Origin: Eublepharis macularius
Taxonomy: Eukaryota > Chordata > Lepidosauria > Squamata > Eublepharidae
NCBI RefSeq assembly: GCF_028583425.1
Contig: NC_072793.1
Span: forward strand, 171,283,681 to 171,347,680
Length of the DNA stretch: 64,000 nt
Reading direction: 5' to 3'
This document shows, one piece after another, positions 21,168 through 31,262 of this stretch. Within the stretch, counting starts at the first letter, position 1. Every line of letters starts with the position of its first letter. The notes below the pieces were generated by a model. That model ran no database searches. It was not told where the DNA came from and was given only the letters and a program-made list of their open reading frames with translations. Made by a program: the position numbers and the translations under genes.

Positions 21168-22276
21168 ACACACGTCAGTGCCACTTCGCTATTAGATATG
21201 TATTTTGGCAGGGGGGCTTTCGAACTTTACATGACATTCTGCCAATCAGCTTCAAACATGTTGTGCCTTACCTTCATCTATGTAGCTAAGTTGGAGAAAT
21301 GTTAGGAGACCTGATTTTTGTTGCATGCGTTTTTTTTCTGTAATTGTGGTACTAATTAGCGCCTGTATTTACTTACCAAGTTCTTGCCTAACAAAAAGAG
21401 TTAGGCTTTGCTTTGATAACTTCATTAACGTGAAGAAGCTCTCTGCCTGTTCCGCTAGCAAAAGATCAGGTCCCAAGACCCTGATACTACCCTGTGTTGT
21501 AGGTCTCTCTCAGACAGTTTAACATCCATAGATCTCTCTGAGGAAAACTCTCCCAGAACTGAGCAAGGTAGACTCTACACCAGAGGTTCCCAAACAAATG
21601 TGGCCTTCTGCCCCCTTTTCAGGAAAAAAATTTCTCAGCGCCGGCCCCCCCCTGGAAATCTAAGTTCATGAAGTGGACAAAAAGATGCAGGGACAAATTT
21701 GCCCCCTCCCTCCCTGATCCCAGGGAACACCAGGAGAAGGCAGGAAAAGGCCGCTTTAGATAGGTTCTGGACTCTTCTTTCTTCATACTTCCACTGCCCC
21801 CTTATATTTATTCAACGCCCCCCAATTGCTCTCAAGGCTCCTACCGCCCACCTGGATCATTACAGCGCCCCCCAGGGGGTGGTACTGCCCATTTTGGAAA
21901 CCACTGCTCTACACTGTGTGTGTATTCCCTCAGTCCCAGAAGAGAGCAAGGTAAACCGTAAACTGTGTGTGTATTTGATAACCCACCAAACAGGGCGCAA
22001 GAATTTTCCCACCTTCCCACTGAGAAGTTCCAAGTGGGCAGCCTTGGTATCTCTCCGTCACGCAGCCAAGGCAAGCAGCCTTATCCACTGAGCGCTACAA
22101 CAGAGAAAGAAGCACTTCTGCTGTCTGCTGCCTGTCTCCCAAGGGACCCCCTGCCTCACCTGTCCTGGCTTCAACAAGAGCAAGAGGTATTTATTTATTT
22201 ATGTCTTTTAGAGTCTGCCTTTCTCACTGAGACTCCAGGGATTATGTAGTGTGAGATTACTACAGTCAATATTAAG
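21168..22276 (+). repeat. Segmentally duplicated block, copy 1
   Basis: From ACACGTCAGTGCCACTT to CAGTCAATATTAAG this matches 38935-39651 nearly base for base, apart from a hAT MITE (21581-21906) and about 50 extra bases beside it. There is no coding. It ends within the CTGAGACTC-family repeat. Confidence 0.85.
21581..21906. mobile_element. hAT MITE with perfect 8-bp target duplication
   Basis: Termini CAGAGGTTCCCAAA and TTTTGGAAACCACTG are imperfect inverted repeats. The element is flanked on both sides by CTCTACAC (21573-21580 and 21907-21914). An 8-bp duplication and CAGAG-type ends are hAT hallmarks. The paralogous block at 38935-39651 lacks it. It is 326 bp and non-coding. Confidence 0.9.
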
Positions 22277-22755
22277 CACATTTCAATAAAGAATGCAATA
22301 GGGTATACAAATGTGAATTTACAAAGACAATGTCTCTAAAAATCCAATGCAGAGTAGAAAAAATGCTGAAACGGAGCATAAGCAATTCTAAGACTGACAT
22401 ATTAAACAAGATAGAACTACGCAGTTGGATCGTACCTAATGCAACAGATCATACATAGCAGTGAAGTCTATGGTCCCTCTCTGTTTGAGACCACCTCCCT
22501 ACAGTGCAGCCCTCCTATTTGAGTAAAAAAGCCTTTTTGATTCATTCAGTTTTGCATTATTTGTGGAATGCCAGGAGAGTGGGGGCTTTTCTGACCTCAG
22601 GCGGGCGTTCCACAGGGCGGAGCCACGACAGAGAATGCACGTGTAGGAGCAGCTGTGGATTTTGCCCATGTGGAGGGTGGCACCTGCAGAAAGCCCTGTT
22701 CAGAAGGGCAAAGCTGCCCTGGCAGAACGTAGGAAGAGAGGCAGTCCTGTAGGTA
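22190..22755 (+). repeat. Unclassified interspersed repeat (CTGAGACTC family), long copy
   Basis: It begins ATTTATTTATGTC, then CTTTCTCACTGAGACTCCAGG, and can be followed through TGCAACAGATCATAC to GGCGTTCCACAGGGCGGAG. It is a longer version of the repeats at 17945, 39565 and 44165. The next stretch (22756-23650) shows no gene. Confidence 0.5.
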
Positions 22756-23659
22756 TACAGAAACCAGAGCAATGCAAGAAAACAAAACACGTTCAAAATA
22801 TAATTCAATTCAAAAGTCCAAAAATTGAGAGACTGGAACTACAAGCCTCTTCCCCTTACAAAAATACCCTTTTGAAAATTTCTGATATAAACATTGTATG
22901 CGTGGGAGAACACATCAATTGTTGTGGAAACTACCTTGGTACGCTTCCCTGGGTCTCATTCTCTGTTTGGATTGGAGATCCGTTGGGTCCCCCTCCTGGA
23001 GTTTGTTCAGCTCCACCTGCAAGAAAACATTAAGAAAAGGCTTAAATCCTTGTGGAAACAACCTTAGTAAACTCTTTGGATACAACCACCAAAATTCACT
23101 GATGAATGAAATATTTTTTTGGAAGCGGCACTGGAGGGCTTGAAGATACGGTCCACCTTAAAAGTTAGAGGATTTGAATATATGGTCTACCTTAAATGTT
23201 TTGCAAACGTTTTGGCAAATGGTTGTCTATAGTTTTTCTACTCAGATTGGATACATTGTATATTAATCTGGTGTGAAATCTTCAGATACTGTGTTCTTTG
23301 AAACGGATTCAGCTGACTATAAGTATTCTGATTGCACTTGGCACTTTATATGTTTAGAGGTTAATTCATTCATTTACAAATAGCATACTTGAGAATCTTT
23401 ACTAATCTCTGAGTGTGGTCTTCACTCCACTTCTTAGCTTAGTCTCCAGGCGCTTCTTCTTTGGTTTGCATTGCTGGGATTATGAGCGGAGCATGAGGCA
23501 ATGCCCACCTTCACGCAGCAGGGACCAGGTGTGGAGGAAGTGGCCATGACACCCCCCCCCCCCGCCTTCAGCTGGACGGGATCAGTCACAGAGGAGGAGG
23601 AGGCAATGCCCTCCGGCCCACCCTCCCCTTTCTAGAGCCCATTGTATGATTTCCCACAA

Positions 23660-23735
23660 CTGTCTTTGTTGCTCGTAGTAGCATAAGCTTTCGAGAACCA
23701 CACCTCTCTTCGTCAGATGCATGGAGGGTATGAAG
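23660..23735 (-). repeat. Repeat with hammerhead-like core, partial
   Basis: GTAGCATAAGCTTTCGAGAA...CTTCGTCAGATGCATGG is the minus-strand CTGACGA-hairpin-GAAAGC core of the 886-985 family. Confidence 0.55.
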
Positions 23736-23829
23736 AAACCGGGCAGAGATATAGAGGGGGTGAGGGGAGGGTGCAGGGAGTGAGGGCCACGTAAATGCAA
23801 ATCAGTTGCAAAAGTCATGAGAGGGGCGG

Positions 23830-23990
23830 AGTATGCAAGCCGGGCGGGATTGCTGTGCTCCCCAGTTTCAACGGGGTTCTTCTGGATCCAGCATTAATGC
23901 TGGAGAATGAAGTTAAGGCAGCTGCAAACCCCCCGCCCTTCTTCCAACACAGTCTAGCCTGGAGGGCGGCCAAGGGAGGACCTCATCAAT
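23830..23990 (+). mobile_element. L2 LINE scrap
   Basis: It reads SFNGVLLDPALMLENEVKAA and SLAWRAA in one frame, matching the L2 segment between the reverse transcriptase and the C-terminus. The same scrap is present at about 18430-18600, so it predates the duplication of the KRAB 5' regions. Confidence 0.65.
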
Positions 23991-23998
23991 AGCAGAGG

Positions 23999-24136
23999 CA
24001 GGGCTTTTTTTCAGCTGAAACTAAACTCCCCTCCGCCTGGAGATCAGGGGGCGGGGCCACCAGCCATGTGACCATTTTTTTCCCAAGGGCAACCCACTGG
24101 GTTCCGCCACCTCTTTTCCCAGGAAAAAAAGCCCTG
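23999..24136. mobile_element. Short hAT-like MITE
   Basis: Termini CAGGGCTTTTTTTC and GGAAAAAAAGCCCTG are inverted repeats of hAT style. The flanks AGCAGAGG and GCGGGAGG are only partly alike, so the target duplication is uncertain. The paralogous region at 18.6 kb lacks it. Confidence 0.6.
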
Positions 24137-24149
24137 GCGGGAGGGATGC

Positions 24150-24620
24150 ATGGCTCTCTTTTCCACCTGCCCTTTGCTGGGATGCCCTGTTTGCATTGCC
24201 GGGCCCCTTGGACGGCTGGAATGCGCGTCAAGGGTTAGAGAGGGAGAGAGCGAGCCGCAGTCCCAGAGAGGCCCCCGGGAAAGCCCTCCCGCCCCCACCG
24301 GCGGTCTCGGGGTTTCTCTTGGGGGAATCCGGTGAGCTCAAAGGGGCCTCGGAGGGGGAGCGGAGCTGGGAGGTTGCAAGGCAAGACCCAACGCGGAGAG
24401 ACGGGCGGGGGGGGGGATGCCCCGGGGTGGGCGGAGCGGGAGCCCCTCCCCACATCCCCGCTCTCCCGCTCCTGCCCCAGAGAGAGCCGCCCGGCCCCTT
24501 GGCGCCCAGCCACGCGGTCCTTCAGGGAGGGAGTCGAACTCGGCCCCTTGGGAGGTCGGGCGTGCCTCACGTGGCTTTAAGGCCAGCGGCGTTGAGGACG
24601 GAGAGGCTGCGCGGGGGGGG
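24150..24620 (+). promoter_or_regulatory. Gene B CpG-rich promoter and noncoding exon 1
   Basis: This is among the densest CpG runs in the window (CCGGGCCCC, GCGCGTCAAG, CACCGGCGGTCTCGG, CAACGCGGAGAGACGGGCGG). The likely exon 1 ends at GAATCCG|GTGAGCTCAAAGGGGC, with the donor GT at 24332-24333. The same donor context recurs at gene A and gene C. There is no TATA box. A CpG-island promoter fits a housekeeping or germline-active KRAB-zinc-finger gene. The exact transcription start is unknown. Confidence 0.6.
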
Positions 24621-25616
24621 GGGAGGGAGAGATAACTGGGTGTGGGGGTGATTGGGAGGGAGCAAATGCGGGAAGGGAATAAGTGGGTGTGTGTGTGTGT
24701 GGAGTTGGAAGTGCCGGAGGGTGGAGGTCGCGGCTGCTGGGGGTCTGGGGCAGGGGAAATGCCACGTGGGAGCCCCTTTGTGCCTGGACGGAATGGAGGA
24801 ATCCCGAAGCTTGTCCCCTGGGGAAACGCCGTAGATGCCCCCCTCACCTTCCCCCTCTTTTCTGTCTTTCCCCTGTAATTTGGGGTCTGTTTTTCTGCTC
24901 TACCGAGCATGTGTAAAGGGGTGTTTTCCCACCAAGCCCTTTTAAGTTATTAACAGTAGTGGCAAGATAGCCTTCGGGTCAGCAGGAAGGAGACACGGTG
25001 AGTCTCAGATCTGTCCACATCTCCAAGTGGATGCCATTAACGTGGGCTCTTTTCTCCTTCTTTTTCCATCTATAACTTTAAGGTGGCTTCATGAGACATG
25101 AGTGGAGGAACATGTTTTTCCTTTTAAAATGTCCTTGCCACAGAAAAAAATTATGGCCAGCACAGGCAGAGAAGGCAGAAATTCTCCCCTGCAGAGCTAG
25201 TTTTCTCAGTGCGGGGAGATTTTTGTTCCAAGCTGGCATCTCCCAACAGCCGCCTGCGCTCACTGAAGTGTTTTCTCTCATCCCCTCAGGCTCTGCCACT
25301 TCATTCCCAGCACGTTCTCCTAGTTGTGTGGAGCAGGACAGAGGGTCTTACAATCTCTCAGTGGGGATGAGGGAGAGGTTTAACTTCAGGCAGGGTCAGG
25401 GATTCATTGATGTGGAATTGGGAGGAAGCATTTAATGGATGGGAAGGAGTGGGTGAATGAGGAAGGTGGGACTGCCCTCCCCATAAAGAATGGCTGGGGG
25501 GACAGATGTGGGGCCAAACACTCTGGAGCCTTCCTAGATCAAATGCAGTCTCTTGAATTGTGCCCTGAAGCCAATCCAAAGAGAAGTTCACGGAGGTTCT
25601 TTCTCTCCTTCCCAAG

Positions 25617-25701
25617 CAGCGGTGAAAAGAGACCTTTGATGCCTTCTCCGCCATCCTCTCTGTGTGGTGAAGGGAAAAGAGCCGCCATGCAGCTAGCTCA
25701 G
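25617..25701 (+). CDS. Gene B start-codon exon
   Basis: The exon ends GCCGCCATGCAGCTAGCTCAG|GTATGC. The ATG at 25687 has a strong initiation context and gives MQLAQ before a phase-0 donor, which joins cleanly to the KRAB-A exon at 29507. Another ATG at 25639 is in frame and would add 16 residues (MPSPPSSLCGEGKRAA). I prefer the inner ATG for its context. The bases before 25639 would be 5' UTR. The acceptor reads CCCAAGCAGC. Confidence 0.7.
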
Positions 25702-25849
25702 GTATGCGGGATGGGGGGCTGTGCTTGATGCCTCTTTATGTGTTGCAAGACACAGAAGACTGGTTCCTTTGTTCTGGAGCTGCAAGATGTCGTGGCTGCC
25801 CACCGAGGAGGCAGGAAAATGGTGACCCGAGCAGGGCTTATGAAACGAT

Positions 25850-26645
25850 CAGGGCCGGCGCGCCCATGGAGGCCAGGTAGGCGGTGGCCTCAGGCGCGTG
25901 GGCACTGGAGGGGCACTGGAGGGGGTGTTGTTGGTGGAGGCGCACGCAGTGAAGCTGGCATGACTGGGCTGCAGCTACTGCTGCAGCCAGCCAGCCAGCC
26001 CCTTGCTGCTGCCGCCGCCACACACCCCAGCCGGGTGCAGCCTCTGTGCCCCACTCAAGCCCTGCTGCCGCCGCCACACGCCCCAGCCGGGTGCAGCCTC
26101 CGTGCACCGCCCCAGCAGCGGCTTGCAGCTTCTGCTCCAGGCTGGGGCATGTGGCGGCGGCGGACACATGGGGCTGGCTGGCTGCAGCAGTAGCTGCAGC
26201 CAGCTCCGCTGTGCACTCCTCCGCCCCAGCTGGGCGTGGAAGCCGTGAGCTGCTGCTGGGGTGGCGCACGGAGCAGCCTCTGCGCGCCGCCCCAGCCACG
26301 GCTGGCAGCTTCTGTGCTCGGCTGGGGCATGTGGCGGCGGCAGCACAGGTCTGCCTGGCTAGCTGCAGCTACTGCTGCAGCCAGTCAGCCCAGCTCCACT
26401 GTGCACTCCTCCATCCCAGCTGGGCGTAGAAGCCATGAGCTGCTGCTAGGCCGGCGCACGGAGCAGCCTCCACGCGCCGCTCCAGCAGCAGCTCGCAGCT
26501 TCTGCGCTCAGCCGTCCTCCACGTGCCTCCCAGCCCCCCTGCGGCGCGTGATGACGTCTGTGATGACGTCATCACGCAGTCCATGGCGCGTGCGCAGAGC
26601 GTGCACACACCACCACAGGCGTCAAAACCTCTGGCACCGGCCCTG
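25850..26645. mobile_element. Large hAT MITE with GC-rich tandem core
   Basis: Termini CAGGGCCGGCG and GGCACCGGCCCTG are inverted repeats. The flanks GAAACGAT (25842-25849) and GAAACAAT (26646-26653) form an 8-bp target duplication with one mismatch. The interior is about 75% GC and contains an imperfect tandem duplication of roughly 190 bp (about 26150-26335 and 26335-26515) with GTGGCGGCGG and GCTGCTGCT runs. Long open frames in it are composition artefacts. It lies in intron 2 of gene B; the orphan paralogue keeps the empty site at 21030. Confidence 0.85.
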
Positions 26646-28160
26646 GAAACAATAGTGGACCATGGATTTCCTACAGAAAACTGCGTGGTTACTTGCCATA
26701 TGGACATCTCTGGCCTCATCCTCCCAAGGCTGCTAGTCCCCCTGCGACTGAGCTCAGCCCCTCTGGCCCCAAGACACCTCCAAAGAAGACTGAGAGTGGG
26801 GAGCGAAAAGTCCCTGTGACAAACTTTCTGATTTGTACCCACTTTAGGGATGTGCCCAGAACTCGGCTCTTGGAGCGCTGCAGCCTCATTAGCTGGGTTG
26901 ACAGGTCTCTATACCCTCCCGCCAGAAGTGGTGGGGGACCTGGCAGTTACGTCACGCTGGCAATCCAAATTGGCCACAAACGAAGCGCAGGAACGCTCCC
27001 ACAGCCAGCACAGCAACATTACTTCGCAGTGTGACGTTGTGCCCCTTGCGAGCATGTACACAGCACGCATTCCTGGGGTGCCTAGTGGCAGGCAACGTCT
27101 GGGAGCTTACGACCTCCTGCCAACCACTGGCGGATCAGCGGGCCAGGTGGCAAACCCCTGGCAGTTTGCCTGCGACTGTCGAGCACCTGAGAACCCTGCT
27201 CATTAGCTGTGCTCATCTGCAGAATCACTCCTTAGGTCTGTTCAAGACAAACTATGAGAGAGACTGAGGTCTTGCAGCTTTTCTTCCAGCAGAAAAGACC
27301 GAGAATTTCAAGGAGGAAGTGATTTCATTTAAAATAAAAAACCCTCTTTTGATTAGGCGAGAACCTGATCCATATATGCAGGTGCACAGACATTAATCCT
27401 ATGAGGACAGATAAAAATGCATGTGATAAAAACCCTAACATTTCCCAAACTTAGCTAGATAAATAATCATTACAGTTCCCCATGATGAAGGCTGATCAGG
27501 TTTTAAGGAGAATGCTGTTGTCAAGATCCTCGGCCTGTAGGCCTTAAGGAAGCCTGAGGCCTAGCGTAAATTTTCCAGTCGGCTTGGCTGCCACTTCCCA
27601 AGATCTTTCCCTGCTTTAGGATTGGAATATGGGAAACTGGAGAGGAAGGGAAGGCCAGTCGGGAGGCTCATGGGAGAAATAACACAAGTCCCCCCTGAAG
27701 GGGGAAGGCCTTCTTCCCCCAAGAGTAGGAGAGGATTCCTCACCCAGCGCTGCTTGATAGGGTGGGGGGTGATCTGGGCTTCCTATACTTGAATTCCCAA
27801 ACCCGAGTGGTGTCGGCCAGTATAAGGCCCTTGCCTACTCCAAGGCTGAAGGGGCAGGAGGGAAAGGGTTGTGGTTGTGGGGCTGGAGGCTCCCAGGAGG
27901 GTTCACTAGGCCCCCAAAAGACTTCCACGCCCCATGACAGCTGTGTCAAGTGAAAAGACCAACTGCAGCCCCCATGCGTGTGGTTGGCCAGGCTGATGAT
28001 CATTTGGGTCAGCAGTAGACTGAGCAGTGGACGCCCCTCCATGCCGGTGTCGCTTCAAAGAATAGGCGGGTGTTCTTCCAGCCAGCCCATCTAAGGGACA
28101 GCTGGGTTTCTTCTCTATACCACAATTGCTTTCACTTAAACTATTTTCTTGTCTCAGTTT
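26646..28160 (+). other. Gene B intron 2, middle part
   Basis: 26646-26830 is paralogous to 21030-21165. After that no gene or named repeat is seen. 26850-27230 is moderately GC-rich and unlike anything else in the window. Confidence 0.4.
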
Positions 28161-28164
28161 TTTT

Positions 28165-28440
28165 GATGCCCCGGATTGTATAGATCTTGCTTCCATTTCA
28201 GTAGCCCTTCAGTTTCCAGTTTGGGTTAGTCCTCCTGATAGATGGTGTGTTAATGTTATTACTGATGGAATTTTTAAAAATGAAATGATGGCTGAATTAT
28301 TAGAGCATTTTTAAAACTAGCCAAGGAACAGCTAGTGCTTGTGCTGTTGAGTGGGATGCTTCTAAAATGTTCGTTAGAGGAAGAATTATTGCATATGATT
28401 GTCACGACAAGAAACTCAAAGAAAGAAACAACCTTGAAAA
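28165..28440 (+). mobile_element. L1-like LINE ORF2 scrap
   Basis: It reads VWVSPPDRWCVNVITDGIFK, then a FF-type segment, VEWDASKMFVRGRIIAYDC and KKLKERNN. This is the spacing seen between endonuclease and reverse transcriptase of L1 ORF2. It is a single short 5'- and 3'-truncated piece with a frame change. Confidence 0.55.
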
Positions 28441-28948
28441 ATAAGTTGAAATATTTGTTGTTTATTTGCAATATTTCCTGCACCAGATCATTGTTGGCCG
28501 GCTGAGTTAAAAGAGTTAAATAGCATACTGTCACTATAAGCAAACAATGCCACCAATGTCAGAACCTGTTTAACCTAAGTAACACCATGTTTAATCCTGT
28601 AGTGTTTAGTCTTTCCCTCCAGGCACCACCACCTGCAAAGAGCCGATTCCATGGGAAAGGATACTGTCTTATCTGTCGTCTCGACCTTGGCCAGCTCAGC
28701 GCTCCTCTGAGAAGTTTTGCTGTGTAACTCGGGGGGAGGTTGGACTCAGGGAGTGTGAGATGTAACAACTTTCGTTCTATGAGTCATTCCTAACAACTCT
28801 TTGCTCGGCCAGGACCTCTAGTCCTGGAATATGTACATCTGGACTTGAATGCTGTCTTTCACAATAAACCTTTTGAAATCAAAAAGACTGTGTCTTCTTG
28901 CAGAAGGGAGTGAGACAGACTACCAGTCTGGAATGACATAGTCTGACA
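28400..28948 (+). mobile_element. LTR-like remnant (fossil, tentative)
   Basis: It runs from about TGTCACGAC to GTCTGACA, with TTCACAATAAACC at 28860 followed by a T/G-rich end, as in LTR R/U5. The borders are uncertain because the 5' end overlaps readable L1 sequence. No internal coding is present. Confidence 0.3.
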
Positions 28949-29743
<795 letters not shown>

Positions 29744-30171
29744 TGATCTCTGCCTCCCTCCGTGATCCATCCCCTGATATGGGAGGGGTTCTGGGTTCTC
29801 CTTGCAGAGAGGGAGCCCCTGCCTGGCAGTCCTGTGTCTGGACCCCATGAGAGGGCATCAGAAGAGATGCCAAGTGAGGTTTGGCCTGGAGAAGGTGGGG
29901 TGGTCTAAGCAGGGGCTTCCCTCCAGTCTGGGCTTTGCCTTCCCTCGGCTGAGATGTGACTGTGGAGGGAACTCTGCCGGCTTCTCTGCCACTTTATTTA
30001 GTACTCAAGGGGGCAGGATTTAGGCAGAGGATTACAGTGCCAAATGGATGATTCTTCTTCCCATACTGTACTACCTCCCACCTCTACTACCTGTCTGTTT
30101 TGTATTTATGGCATGGAATTGCTGACTGTATGTGCACACAAATAATTCTGTCTTTTTTTCCTGACCCAAAG

Positions 30172-30264
30172 GACCTCAGAATGCCAAGCCTGGCCTCATA
30201 TCCTGGCTAGAAGAGGAGGAAGAGATCTTTGTCCAGGGCTCTGATGAAGAGGAGGGATTGACAG
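30172..30264 (+). CDS. Gene B KRAB-B-type exon
   Basis: A 93-bp exon between ACCCAAAG and GTAGCC, phase 1 both sides. It reads GPQNAKPGLISWLEEEEEIF, then VQGSDEEEGLTG. It has the KP.LISWLE.EEE..V pattern of KRAB B-boxes, which strengthen repression by the A-box. It joins in phase to the finger exon at 34187. Confidence 0.85.
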
Positions 30265-31105
30265 GTAGCCACTTCCGTTTGTTGTGGGACTGTGAGTTGT
30301 CTGCACTTCCTTCCAAGGCTGGTGGATTTCTGTGGCCTTCTTTATCTTCACAGTTTGAGTTTCTCCTCAAAAAAGCTTAGATGAGTTGAAATGAGATGAA
30401 GTTGTGCCTGTAAATATTGAACCTCTGAAAGCAGGAAATTTCCTTCTTCAGATTTTGGTGGAATAAACAAACTTCAGGCACAAAAATCCATCCGTTCTGT
30501 GTGTACCTAGGACACCAATAATATAGATAAAAGCCTACAGAGAATTTCAATTCCCTCCCCCCAAACTAAAGAAATGCTACAGATTCACAATCAATAACTT
30601 ACATCCCAATGGGTGTATGGCCTAGCGTCTATCACCTAAGTAGCAAAAACCACAAAATCAGAGTGTTTATGATGCGTTGGAAAATATGCCTCAAGGTTCT
30701 TATTTCTGATATTGCTGTGATGTTCAGATGCTCTACAAGGCCAACTGGTTTCACCCACACAGACAAGGTTACACAGACATTCCAAAACATGGGCTGAATT
30801 GGGAAAATGTCTCAGATCAAAAGATCTCTTAGTAACAGGAAGTGTAAAGGACTTCAGAGGACACACACATTACATCTCTAATGGCCTCATGAAGCAGAAG
30901 GCTGTTTCTCATTTCTGCTCAGATCTTCCCAAAAAATCTGAGAAACCCACAGCCTGAAACCTCATTCAGCCTTTCTACATGAGGAAAGGGGTGGAAATTC
31001 CACTGGAAAATTCTCTCTGTGGTCTACATTTGAAGCTCACTCCTGGGTATAAAACTAAACCTACTTCTGGCTGCTGAAATAACTCTTGGGATAACCACAC
31101 TAAAA
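30265..31105 (+). other. Gene B intron 4, first part
   Basis: The first 100 bp are paralogous to the gene A intron. No gene is seen in the rest. A C-run lies near 30553. Confidence 0.4.
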
Positions 31106-31262
31106 AATTGTCGAAGGCTTTCAAGGCTGGAGAATGATGGTTGTTGTGGATTTTCCAGGCTGTATAGCCGTGGTCTTGGCGTTATAGTTCTTGACGTTTC
31201 GCCAGCAGCTGTGGCTAACACCTCTGAAGATGCCAGCCACAGCTGGCATCTTCAGGATATTG
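31106..31262 (-). mobile_element. Penelope-like element 3' repeat with hammerhead-like core
   Basis: It contains TGTCGAAGGCTTTCAAGGCT, GATGGTTGTTGTGG and the TTGACGTTTCGCCAGCAGCT core, then a short inverted repetition of the CTGAAGATGCC part. It is the same family as 40087, 44250, 50503 and 50991. The hammerhead-like reading is on the minus strand; the short turned-around end suggests strand switching at insertion. Confidence 0.65.

Noticed and set aside
24338-24910. 190-codon minus-strand frame at the gene B promoter
   Set aside because: CpG-island composition favours long open frames; no recognisable protein and no splice or conservation evidence among the four paralogous 5' regions.
25738-26842. 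Long overlapping open frames on both strands (up to about 157 codons)
   Set aside because: They fall inside the GC-rich tandem core of a hAT MITE. They have no domains and read on both strands, which is expected from composition and repetition.
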